A stretch of DNA of 38,784 nt, from assembly GCA_910584055.1 (NCBI GenBank), contig CAJTZS010000039.1:1-38784 (forward strand), given 5' to 3'. How positions within the stretch are numbered: position 1 is the stretch's first letter; each line of letters begins with the position of its first letter. Made by a program: the position numbers and the translations under genes. Source of the stretch: an uncultured Muribaculaceae bacterium (GTDB lineage: Bacteria; Bacteroidota; Bacteroidia; Bacteroidales; Muribaculaceae). Below are positions 8,013 to 16,155 of this stretch, one piece after another. The notes below the pieces were generated by a model. The model saw only the letters and a list, made by a program, of their open reading frames with translations, had not been told where the DNA came from and ran no database searches.

Positions 8013-8962
8013 GACGGAATATTTTAGTTGCCGGAGGTGCTGGCTTCATTGGGTCAAATTTATGTGAGTCTCTAATAGCAAGAGGCCACACAGTAGTTTG
8101 TGTCGACAACTTTATCACAGGAGCTATTCGCAATTTGACGAATGTTATAAAGTCTTCAAATTTTACCCTTATTGAGGAAGACATAACAAAACCTATATTG
8201 ATGGAAACAAAAGGCAAGTTTGACGTTATAGTCAACCTTGCTTGCATAGCTTCACCTAAACATTATTCGACTTGGCCAATTGAAACTCTTCTTACCTCTG
8301 TTATAGGCACTAAAAATCTTCTTGATTTGACAGAGCAACATTCTGCGTTCTTGATTCAAGCATCCACAAGTGAAGTCTATGGGGATCCGGATATTGCGAT
8401 TCTTGACGAAGATTATCATGGCAATGTTAATCCAATCGGTCCACGAGGATGCTATGATGAAGGCAAAAGGGCTGCCGAAACTCTTTGTATGGATTATGCC
8501 CGTAAAAAGGAGACTAACGTACAAATAATCCGTATATTCAATACATATGGACCAAACATGGCATTACATGATGGTCGAGCAATACCCGAATTTATATGTA
8601 AGGCATTAAAGGATGAGCCTATTGAAATATTTGGTGATGGACGCCAAACAAGAAGTTTTATGTATATAACGGACTTGCTTGATGCGTTCATATCCCTAAT
8701 TGAAAATGGTAGGGTCTCTTCCACCCCGATTAATGTCGGGAATCCAAATGAGGAAGTCTCAGTATCTACAATCGCCCAATACATCAAAGATCTGACCGAC
8801 TCAAAATCGCAAATAAAACATCTGCCTGCGTTACAAGACGACCCACGATGCCGCAAGCCGTCTATCATCAAGGCTATGGAATTGCTTAACTGGTATCCTA
8901 AGGTATCTTTGCAAGATGGATTAATCAACACAATTTCTTATTTCAGAAATAAATATGATTGA
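8009..8962 (+). CDS. NAD-dependent sugar epimerase/dehydratase, UDP-glucuronate decarboxylase-like
   Basis: This extended short-chain dehydrogenase of 317 residues has the NAD loop GGAGFIGSN (9-17) and catalytic Y149/K153 in GCYDEGKRAAE. The wording around LACIASPKHY, RIFNTYGPNM and GDGRQTRSF is close to UDP-xylose synthase (UXS), which decarboxylates UDP-glucuronate to UDP-xylose. If the preceding dehydrogenase acts on UDP-GlcNAc, the product could instead be UDP-2-acetamido-2-deoxyxylose, made by a related pair in Bacillus cereus. The gene overlaps both neighbours by a few bases. A dTDP-glucose 4,6-dehydratase-like reaction is an alternative, but the UXS signature is the better match. The product sugar is inferred. 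Confidence 0.82.
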   Translation: MRRNILVAGGAGFIGSNLCESLIARGHTVVCVDNFITGAIRNLTNVIKSSNFTLIEEDITKPILMETKGKFDVIVNLACIASPKHYSTWPIETLLTSVIGTKNLLDLTEQHSAFLIQASTSEVYGDPDIAILDEDYHGNVNPIGPRGCYDEGKRAAETLCMDYARKKETNVQIIRIFNTYGPNMALHDGRAIPEFICKALKDEPIEIFGDGRQTRSFMYITDLLDAFISLIENGRVSSTPINVGNPNEEVSVSTIAQYIKDLTDSKSQIKHLPALQDDPRCRKPSIIKAMELLNWYPKVSLQDGLINTISYFRNKYD

Positions 8963-9935
8963 ATTACCGGAGATAAAAGAAGCTTCAATAGATTTTTCCA
9001 CAGTGTGTCAGTTACACTGTGTTGAATGCTCAACTTCTAAAGGAATCACTCATTCCGGCATCGTCGGCAAAGGGGTGTTGTCCTTATCGTACTTTATAGA
9101 TTTCATCAAAGCAAATCCCCAAATCAAAAGAATTGAAATGTCAAACTGGGGGGAGATTTTTCTGAATAAGGACATTTATTCGATTATGGAGTATGCCTAT
9201 CATAGTGGAGTAACTCTGTATTGTGGGAACGGAACAAACTTTAATGATGTCTCTGACGATGTTCTTGAAGGACTTGTTAAATTCCGCGTTGAATATCTGA
9301 ATCTTTCCATTGATGGTGCCTCTCAAGAAACATATTCGATATACAGAAGAGGTGGCAATTTTGATAAGGTGATTGCAAATATTGAACGACTAAACTTCTA
9401 TAAGCAAAAATATCAGTCAAACTATCCGAGACTCTCTTGGCAATTTGTCATCTTTGGTCATAATGAGCATGAAATCCCCAAAGTTAAAGAACTGTGTAAA
9501 CGCTATCACATGGCCTTTAATCCTAAACTAAATTATTCGGACTTTTCTCCAGTAATAGATCGTGAATATGTTAGGAAGGAAAGCGGCTTAGGCGTCGCAG
9601 ACCGAAGGGAATATAAGGAAAAATTCCACACCGAGTATAAAGCTCCATGTTATCATTGTTTCTCAAGTCCTCAAATTAACTGGAACGGAGACATATTAGG
9701 TTGCAGTGTGAATAAATGGAGAATCCTCGGCAATATAAAAAATCAGTCACTTAAAATATGGCAAGAATCTGAAATATACAAAGCATTGGTAGGATTGTTG
9801 TTTGAGGGTATAATTCCAGAACTGGATTTGCCATGCAAACACTGTCCAAATCTGAGCAAAGTCCTGAAATCTCCGCTCACGATTGGAGGTCTCATAAAAT
9901 ATAACGGTTATATTGCTCCGGCACTACGAAAATGA
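8955..9935 (+). CDS. Radical SAM protein with SPASM-type C-terminal cluster
   Basis: The canonical CX3CX2C cluster motif is C18, C22, C25 in VCQLHCVECS, which would bind the 4Fe-4S cluster that cleaves S-adenosylmethionine. The C-terminal region has cysteines at 232, 235, 250, 294 and 297, arranged as in SPASM or twitch auxiliary-cluster domains (CYHC, GCS, CKHC). These enzymes usually oxidise or rearrange peptides or sugars, as in RiPP maturation, AtsB-type sulfatase maturation and aminoglycoside modification. Length (326) is normal. It is the first of four consecutive radical SAM genes and overlaps its neighbours, so it belongs to the glycan pathway. No RiPP precursor is adjacent, which favours a sugar or glycolipid-linked substrate, but this is inference. 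Confidence 0.87.
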   Translation: MIELPEIKEASIDFSTVCQLHCVECSTSKGITHSGIVGKGVLSLSYFIDFIKANPQIKRIEMSNWGEIFLNKDIYSIMEYAYHSGVTLYCGNGTNFNDVSDDVLEGLVKFRVEYLNLSIDGASQETYSIYRRGGNFDKVIANIERLNFYKQKYQSNYPRLSWQFVIFGHNEHEIPKVKELCKRYHMAFNPKLNYSDFSPVIDREYVRKESGLGVADRREYKEKFHTEYKAPCYHCFSSPQINWNGDILGCSVNKWRILGNIKNQSLKIWQESEIYKALVGLLFEGIIPELDLPCKHCPNLSKVLKSPLTIGGLIKYNGYIAPALRK

Positions 9936-10747
9936 AGGATCTAATAATTGAGGTTGACATAACACACAAGTGTAATCTTGCGTGCAGGCATTGTAATCGT
10001 TTATGCAATGCCGAGTCTCGATATGGCATTAAAAGAGATGTCACTGAGATGAGCATGCGTCATATCGATTATCTGGTAAGCCAGATTAAGAAATTAGATA
10101 AAGGTACGATAAGAATGATTCGCATTTTGGGTGGTGAGCCTCTTTTGTCGTCCATATTGGTCTCAGCTATTAGAGCATTTGAAATACTTATTGAAACCGG
10201 ATTCATTCAGGAAATCAATATTGTAACGAATGGTACTATTAAAATCCCTGCAGAGTGTGCGGAATATATTGTATACGCACCACAAAGTCTTGGTAAAATG
10301 GTATCAGAGAAGAATCGCCCATTGACTCCTTTGGAGGTTCTGATTGTAAAAAATTCCAAACATCGCAACATTACAGTATCTCCCAAAGACTTAAATCTTC
10401 AGGGGAAAATATGCGACCGGGTACAAATTTGTGGAATAAATTATTCAGTCTATGGATTTTGCTTTTGTGCGCCATGTTTTCCCAGCTTGATGGTTTCAAT
10501 GAAAAACCACCAGTATTTTTTTCACAGCCTCCCGAGCGATCTGGAATCTCTGACTCCAGATGGATTTGAGAATAATGTTTGCTCAATATGCAATTTCGCT
10601 ATTAAAGACTACAACTCATTTGTTAATCAGAAGCCGGAATTGCAATCTTCAAATTTTATTGGCAAAACCTGGCAAAGAATCATCTTGGATAATAGATCTA
10701 ACTATACGGAACCTGACACGGACTGGATAAATTCTGTCATAATCTGA
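9932..10747 (+). CDS. Radical SAM protein, second of four, with cysteine-rich C-terminal half
   Basis: The radical SAM motif is C14, C18, C21 in HKCNLACRHC, with an extra cysteine at 25. GGEP, which contacts the SAM methionine, follows in ILGGEPLL. The C-terminal half holds cysteines at about 161, 167, 177, 179, 182, 217 and 220, enough for one or two auxiliary iron-sulfur clusters though not a textbook SPASM spacing. At 271 residues it is short. It overlaps the previous gene by 4 bases and ends 6 bases before the next. I cannot assign a reaction; the consecutive positions suggest the radical SAM enzymes act in sequence or as partners. Confidence 0.85.
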   Translation: MKDLIIEVDITHKCNLACRHCNRLCNAESRYGIKRDVTEMSMRHIDYLVSQIKKLDKGTIRMIRILGGEPLLSSILVSAIRAFEILIETGFIQEINIVTNGTIKIPAECAEYIVYAPQSLGKMVSEKNRPLTPLEVLIVKNSKHRNITVSPKDLNLQGKICDRVQICGINYSVYGFCFCAPCFPSLMVSMKNHQYFFHSLPSDLESLTPDGFENNVCSICNFAIKDYNSFVNQKPELQSSNFIGKTWQRIILDNRSNYTEPDTDWINSVII

Positions 10748-10753
10748 AAGATA

Positions 10754-11869
10754 ATGAAATTAAATAAAGAACAATTTGACGCATTCAGAATGGAAATAGC
10801 CACATTTGGAAATGTTCCCATTCTTAGCCAGTATTGTGGAATAGGCTGTGTGTTCTGCAAAGTACATACGGACTCGTATCTTGGTCATTATCCCAAGATA
10901 CCGATGATTGATAAAGAGGACTTGCTTGAAGGATTCAAATTCATCAATCCTAAAGTTAATTATGTACGATTGGGCGCTGGTGTTCTAGTTGCTCCACATA
11001 CCGATCCTTTTCTTCATCCAGACATATATGAATTCATTAAGATTGCCTCAGAATATTTTCCGGAAAAGAAAATCACAACAGTCACAACTGGGGCATATAT
11101 TAGGGAAGACAAACTCGATTATCTTAATTCCATACAGAACTTCGGGATTGATCTATCTCTGATTACCATGCAGAGAAAAAGAGAATCCATAATTCCTCGA
11201 TCAGAGAGAATGCGAACCATGGAACTTCTTAAAAGAGCTCCACTCAATAAGTGTACGTTGATGTTCACTGGAGATATCGATGATATAAAACGTGACCTTG
11301 AATTACTGTATTCGTTAAATGTCCATAAGAGAGTGCGACAAATTCTAGTTCGCAGGATGGAACATACCGCGACGAGTCAGCCTAAGTTAAAAGAGTTATC
11401 TTCACAGTGTATTGAGCATTATGAAGAATGTATTTCTTGGGTTAAAGATAATTATCCAGAAGTCATATTTACTGTTCCTATTCTGAAAGATGTTTTTAGG
11501 GGCGGTAATAATGAATATTTCATCGATGCAGACTACCGCATAGAGAATCAGAAAGAAATTGTCATGAATATGCCTGAAGGCACTATTGTGAATTTGATTA
11601 ATCCCTTGTCTGGATATGATTATTTTACAAAAGCCTTCGAGAATATCCCAAATGTCAAAACTAATCTTATTCAGAATCATCTTTATGGCGGCTCAGTTTC
11701 TGTTGCCGGGCTCTTGAACCATCGTGATATCAGAGAACAATTTAACCCTGAACAAAACGATGTCATGATATTACCGAGTGAAATGTACAATGCCGATGGC
11801 TTAGACTTGCTGGGAGAACCGGTGTCTGCGCTTGAAGAGTATTATAACGCAAAAATCATTCTGGCATGA
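10754..11869 (+). CDS. Radical SAM protein with DUF512-like C-terminal segment
   Basis: The cluster motif is C28, C32, C35 in YCGIGCVFCK. The middle part carries a TIM-barrel-like pattern with RLGAGVLVAPHTDPF. Near the C-terminus, YGGSVSVAGLLNHRDI followed by DVMILPSEMYNADGLDLLG resembles the DUF512 domain that follows the radical SAM core in PDZ-radical SAM-DUF512 proteins. Here no PDZ domain is seen before the core. Length is 371. It overlaps the next radical SAM gene by 4 bases. The DUF512 family has no settled function, so the substrate is unknown. The resemblance is read by eye and should be treated as probable only. Confidence 0.8.
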   Translation: MKLNKEQFDAFRMEIATFGNVPILSQYCGIGCVFCKVHTDSYLGHYPKIPMIDKEDLLEGFKFINPKVNYVRLGAGVLVAPHTDPFLHPDIYEFIKIASEYFPEKKITTVTTGAYIREDKLDYLNSIQNFGIDLSLITMQRKRESIIPRSERMRTMELLKRAPLNKCTLMFTGDIDDIKRDLELLYSLNVHKRVRQILVRRMEHTATSQPKLKELSSQCIEHYEECISWVKDNYPEVIFTVPILKDVFRGGNNEYFIDADYRIENQKEIVMNMPEGTIVNLINPLSGYDYFTKAFENIPNVKTNLIQNHLYGGSVSVAGLLNHRDIREQFNPEQNDVMILPSEMYNADGLDLLGEPVSALEEYYNAKIILA

Positions 11870-12738
11870 ATAGCATAATTTGGGATAAAATAAGGGTACT
11901 TGTGACTAACGGGTGCAACTATCGCTGCCCATTTTGTCATAATGAGGGACAGGCAAAAGACAGAGCTGCCACATTTATGTCGTTTGAAGAGTTCAAGCAA
12001 TTAGTTGATTTCCTCAAGGATCAGCCAATAAGTGAGTTTAACATTAGTGGAGGCGAGCCATTCCTTCACAAGGATATCGTAAAAATGATAGTCCTTGCTT
12101 GTTCAACGCTTAAATGTGATATTAGCTGTGCAACTAATCTTTCGCTTATAAATGATGCTGCCATCCGTGAGCTTTCGGACACAAGGGTCAAGTTTAATAT
12201 TCAATTCCCTTATGTTTCTGAGTCTCTTTTTGCAAAGAGCACTGGCACCGGATCGCTACCGAGAATTCTGGATAAAATAAACATGGTTAAATCTTCCGGC
12301 ATCGAAATTGGTTTGAATAGCGTTATTCAGACTTCAGACAAACGTCATATAATCGACTTGATAGAGTTCGCACTTCAATCAGAATTACCCTTAAAGTTAT
12401 TACCGCAGTTAGGAAGCATTGAAAGTGTTGATTATAAATCCTGGGTATATCCTATCCTTAGTGAATATGCTATAGAAAAGAAAGATAAAGGAACTGGAGC
12501 AATCAAGTGGATTATCCAGAAAGATAATAACCGAACATCAGTTCTATATATCGATTCTCCCTGTTTCTCCCACAATATAAGCATTTGTAGGAATTTTGGT
12601 GAAATAAGAATACACCCTGGACTTTATGCTCAGATATGCATTGAAAAGGACAATCTAGTGAGGCTGGCAATCGAGAAAGGTTCAAATTTTGTCTTAAATC
12701 AATTCAGACAGCTATGGAACAACTTCACAAAATGTTAG
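11866..12738 (+). CDS. Radical SAM protein, MoaA-like core, fourth of four
   Basis: The cluster motif is C17, C21, C24 in GCNYRCPFCHNEG, wording typical of the MoaA-like/PqqE-like group, followed by the SAM-contact motif in NISGGEPFL. Length is 290. The C-terminal third has scattered cysteines (PCFSHNISIC, QICIE and a terminal KC) that could ligate a second cluster, but it lacks a standard SPASM pattern. It begins on the last bases of the previous gene and its end overlaps the next by 25 bases. The reaction is unknown; it could be a rearrangement or carbon-carbon bond formation on a sugar or peptide attached to the glycan. Confidence 0.85.
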   Translation: MNSIIWDKIRVLVTNGCNYRCPFCHNEGQAKDRAATFMSFEEFKQLVDFLKDQPISEFNISGGEPFLHKDIVKMIVLACSTLKCDISCATNLSLINDAAIRELSDTRVKFNIQFPYVSESLFAKSTGTGSLPRILDKINMVKSSGIEIGLNSVIQTSDKRHIIDLIEFALQSELPLKLLPQLGSIESVDYKSWVYPILSEYAIEKKDKGTGAIKWIIQKDNNRTSVLYIDSPCFSHNISICRNFGEIRIHPGLYAQICIEKDNLVRLAIEKGSNFVLNQFRQLWNNFTKC

Positions 12739-13346
12739 TGGATTATAATAGAACCATCCCAACTGCAATGAGAACTTCATGGAGCAAGCAATACCTTGCA
12801 TCAGAATTTCCTTTGTATTGGAAAATTGTCTATTCTACGTTAAAAGAATATGACCGAGCTGCACATGTCGTTGAAGTGGGAGCTGGGCAAGGTGATGTCA
12901 CATCCATCCTTTGTTATCTTGGATTTTCTTCAATCAAATCTTACGAGCGAACTCCCGATAATGCTGAAATTGCGAAGCAGAAAATAGCCGACCTTTTTCG
13001 TAGAAATGACGTTATCAAACCAGTAAACTTCCCGACTGGCGATGTTTCTTGCGACATCCTTATAATGGTCAACTGTGCGTATGCTGATGGGTGTACAACT
13101 AAAGATGAATATCTGAAAAAACTAAGATTCTTTTGGGAAACTGCCGGGAGGCCTAAGCATACTATTATGGAGGTTATTGATTCGTCATATGAAATTGATG
13201 ATGATGATTTTCCTAAATGTATACGATTATGTCCAGAAGACATTAGTTCGTTATTCCCTGAGTCTAATATAAATTCATTTGAGACATACCGCTATCCTAA
13301 CAACAAGAGAAGCAAACGTCTCTATATAATTGACAACTCGTTATGA
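12714..13346 (+). CDS. Class I SAM-dependent methyltransferase-like protein
   Basis: Motif I is VVEVGAGQGDVTS (residues 52-64), with the acidic residue ending the second strand expected in SYERT. The 210 residues fit one Rossmann-like methyltransferase domain. The C-terminal part is diverged, so the acceptor cannot be told; a hydroxyl or carboxyl of the glycan, or a radical SAM product, are possibilities. ATG 12714 gives a 25-base overlap with the preceding gene; ATG 12732 would give a 7-base overlap and remove six residues. The next gene overlaps by 4 bases. Confidence 0.75.
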   Translation: MEQLHKMLVDYNRTIPTAMRTSWSKQYLASEFPLYWKIVYSTLKEYDRAAHVVEVGAGQGDVTSILCYLGFSSIKSYERTPDNAEIAKQKIADLFRRNDVIKPVNFPTGDVSCDILIMVNCAYADGCTTKDEYLKKLRFFWETAGRPKHTIMEVIDSSYEIDDDDFPKCIRLCPEDISSLFPESNINSFETYRYPNNKRSKRLYIIDNSL

Positions 13347-15097
13347 ATATATATATCGTAACAAGTGAAAATTCTTCGTTCGGAGGAGGTCTTGCTTTTA
13401 GTTGTTTGGCCTTTGAAAGGATGCTTCGTGGTTTAGGTCATGAGGTTACCATGATTCAATCATCTCCGGCAGAAGGCATAGTGACCGCTGGATATGACCC
13501 GAATCTTGGGTTCGCCCTTGCAATGGAAGAAAAGCTAAAGTCTGATTGTCGAAATCTCGAAACCGGTAGTTTGATCATTTCATTTGGAGGAGGAATGACT
13601 GCATATTATAGTGCATTGATTAGCTTAAAAAGTCATTGTAAACTTTGGGTATTGTTCAGAGGTTCTGATGCAAATCTTGCTAAATGGGATGGCAAGAAGA
13701 CATTCTACAATCAGTATGCCTTGTCTTTAGCAGAAAAAATTTTCTGCTTATCTGAGGAGATTGCTGCAAACATAAAACTATTGCAGCCGTGCTTGAACAA
13801 TATTTATGTTATTCCCAATTATTGCGAAAGGAAAAATCCCGAAATTATCTCTTTACCAAAAAATAATATTGTGATGGGATGTGGTGCTACACATCTCAAT
13901 GAAAAGAAGGGGATAATACGAATATTTCGCATGATATCGGTTTTTAGGAGAATCCATCCGGAAATTACTATGACCCTCGAATTGGCCGGCAGTATTGACG
14001 ATGATGTTCTAAAATTATACAAGACCATAGTCGAAGAAGACAATCTATCAGATGTCGTTAAGTTTCTCGGAGCTATGAGTAGGTCTGATTTTAAGGATAC
14101 TCAAGCTCGATGGAATCTTTACATTCAAGGGTCAATTTGCGAAGGAATGGGCAATTCAGTGACAGACGCAATGTCAGAGGGTGTTCCTGTGATATTGACG
14201 AATACTGGCTTTATTGCCGAGTTTGCAAAAAACGTGTTTCCCGAAATGGTGTTTTCTTCTTTCGAGCCTTCGGAGATGGCCGATGAACTATACCGCCTTA
14301 TTAACATGCACAACGTATCAGATAGATATCGAGAACTCTATTCTGATATATTCCAAAGAATCAATGAAGATAAAATCACGGATATTTGGAGAATTCATTT
14401 ATCTGGCGATTCTAAATCTCATATTTTCAAAGTGGCTCCTGAGACAATCTTGTCAGTTTCTCTCCATGATGTTGACGGCGAGAAACATGACAACATCACA
14501 ACCCCCATTGATGTATTCAAACGATTTGCCGATGATGTTCATTCCTCGGGATATAACCTGTGCTCGATGGCTGATTATTTGCATTTGCCCCAGGATCAAA
14601 GGAACAACTATATTGTCTGCACTTTCGATGACGGATATGCCGGTTTAATTAATAATGCTCTTCCAATAATGAATCTGTACGGGTTCACTGCAACAGTTTT
14701 TGTTTGCAGTGATTATATCGGAAAGAATAATGATTGGAACTATAAAGACAAAACCACGAGAAGACATCTTGATATTAGAGAATTGAAGACTCTCCAAAAC
14801 AATGGCTGGGAAATCGGCTCTCATGGAGTGACACACCAATCACTGTTACGACTTAATGATGATGATCTTGAATATCAATTATCTGAGTCCAAACGAAGGT
14901 TACAGTCCATATTTGGACCGATTTCAAGCTATGCCTATCCTTACGGCGATATAAGCCCATTTATAGAGAACCAGGTGAGAAGATATTATGACAGTGCGTT
15001 CCTGCTTACTCAAGGAGGGGTGTTCTTAGAAGTCGATAGACATCGGATTCACCGGTACTACATCTCTGAAATCTATCAAATTCTCAAGAGCAAATGA
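13343..15097 (+). CDS. Fusion: GT-B (GT4-like) glycosyltransferase plus NodB-type polysaccharide deacetylase
   Basis: Residues 1 to about 355 form a GT-B glycosyltransferase. They start with a glycine-rich SSFGGGLAF loop and have the late EGMGNSVTDAMSEGVPVI segment that binds the nucleotide sugar in GT4 enzymes. Residues about 370-584 are a carbohydrate esterase 4 (NodB) domain: TFDDGY with D429/D430, SHGVTH with metal-binding H494/H498, and YPYG near 532. The protein could transfer an N-acetylated sugar and remove an acetyl group within one polypeptide, leaving a free amine. No signal peptide is visible, so it acts in the cytoplasm, unlike most secreted CE4 enzymes. A free amino sugar would suit amide chemistry by the ATP-grasp enzyme downstream, but that link is inferred. 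Confidence 0.85.
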   Translation: MNIYIVTSENSSFGGGLAFSCLAFERMLRGLGHEVTMIQSSPAEGIVTAGYDPNLGFALAMEEKLKSDCRNLETGSLIISFGGGMTAYYSALISLKSHCKLWVLFRGSDANLAKWDGKKTFYNQYALSLAEKIFCLSEEIAANIKLLQPCLNNIYVIPNYCERKNPEIISLPKNNIVMGCGATHLNEKKGIIRIFRMISVFRRIHPEITMTLELAGSIDDDVLKLYKTIVEEDNLSDVVKFLGAMSRSDFKDTQARWNLYIQGSICEGMGNSVTDAMSEGVPVILTNTGFIAEFAKNVFPEMVFSSFEPSEMADELYRLINMHNVSDRYRELYSDIFQRINEDKITDIWRIHLSGDSKSHIFKVAPETILSVSLHDVDGEKHDNITTPIDVFKRFADDVHSSGYNLCSMADYLHLPQDQRNNYIVCTFDDGYAGLINNALPIMNLYGFTATVFVCSDYIGKNNDWNYKDKTTRRHLDIRELKTLQNNGWEIGSHGVTHQSLLRLNDDDLEYQLSESKRRLQSIFGPISSYAYPYGDISPFIENQVRRYYDSAFLLTQGGVFLEVDRHRIHRYYISEIYQILKSK

Positions 15098-16152
15098 AAA
15101 TACTTGGAATATTCAGGGGGTTCCCTGGTTTGGGCCGAGTGGTTGGAGGCGTTTCTCTTCTTGAAGAGATGCGCAAAATCTATGGTCATAAAATAAAGTT
15201 AATCAGCTACCTTCAAGGCAGCAAATATCTTGAAAGTAGAGGATATCCGATTGACTGTGAAGCAGAACCTTTAGATTATTGCTCTATAGGTCTTTTGCCG
15301 ACTAATAAGATGGGTGCATATATTCATAGCACAATACACAACTTTAATCCAGATGTCGTACTGATTGATGGAGAGCCTCTAATTGTACACTCTCTGAGGG
15401 TATCATATCCCAAACTAAAAATATGCGTCCTTCTTAATCCGGCTGATGTTGAGAATCCATCAAACGAAATGGAAGCAATGGATTTCTTTAATTCTATGTA
15501 TGCCAAGGCGAATCTGGCTATTGTCCATGGATTAAGGATTGCCCAGACAAAATATCAATATCCATATATAGTTAATATTCCAACAATCATACGCGCAGAA
15601 ATAGCTTCTATTAAAAATATTCCATCCAACATCATTTACTGTTTATTAGGAGGAGGAACCGTAAATACGAGTAACACTTTTGTCAGATCTTCTCTTGATA
15701 TAGTGAGGTTGTCTTTGGTCTTGGCAAAAGACAATCCAATGTATACAGTTCATGTAGTATGTTCTAGTGACAATATTTATGATGTAGTGAGTCAAATGGA
15801 TATTCCGCAAAATGTGGTAATCCATGGTGATATTTTATCAGCTGAGGTTTATTATAAATCAGCTTCGTTAATAATCACAAGGTCTGGTAGAAATACCCTA
15901 AGTGAGTTGCTTTATCTTGGTATTCCCACCATATCCTTCATTACGGGAGATAAATATAGGTCTGAGGAGCAAAAGCAAAACATTGCAAGTGTAAATGGCT
16001 CAAACATTCATTATGTTAGCTCAGATATTCCTATTACTGAATTTCTTAGCATTGGCAGATGTCTACTGAATGAGAATTGCGTTAGCTCTAATTCGTTCAA
16101 GCCAGGAAATGACATTGCGCTTGAATGCATCCAAAATCTACTAAAGTATTAA
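15094..16152 (+). CDS. MurG/GT28-like glycosyltransferase
   Basis: This 352-residue protein reads as a GT-B enzyme. The N-terminus MKILGIFRGFPGLGRVVGG resembles the acceptor loop of GT28-like and UDP-glycosyltransferase-like proteins. The C-terminal half has LLGGGTVNTS opening the second Rossmann domain and ITRSGRNTLSELLYLGIPTI, the donor-binding segment typical of MurG-like enzymes. It should be cytoplasmic or loosely membrane-bound and extend the lipid-linked glycan. It overlaps the previous gene by 4 bases. Donor and acceptor are unknown. Confidence 0.75.
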   Translation: MKILGIFRGFPGLGRVVGGVSLLEEMRKIYGHKIKLISYLQGSKYLESRGYPIDCEAEPLDYCSIGLLPTNKMGAYIHSTIHNFNPDVVLIDGEPLIVHSLRVSYPKLKICVLLNPADVENPSNEMEAMDFFNSMYAKANLAIVHGLRIAQTKYQYPYIVNIPTIIRAEIASIKNIPSNIIYCLLGGGTVNTSNTFVRSSLDIVRLSLVLAKDNPMYTVHVVCSSDNIYDVVSQMDIPQNVVIHGDILSAEVYYKSASLIITRSGRNTLSELLYLGIPTISFITGDKYRSEEQKQNIASVNGSNIHYVSSDIPITEFLSIGRCLLNENCVSSNSFKPGNDIALECIQNLLKY

Positions 16153-16155
16153 AAT

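Noticed and set aside
8494..8931. 145-codon minus-strand open frame inside the UXS-like gene
   Set aside because: It is a shadow of a clearly real NAD-dependent epimerase family gene, with no promoter or recognisable protein features.
8955..12738. RiPP biosynthesis with a small precursor peptide
   Set aside because: The radical SAM genes suggest it, but I found no short precursor-like frame, leader-binding domain or peptide exporter in the operon; glycan enzymes surround them instead.
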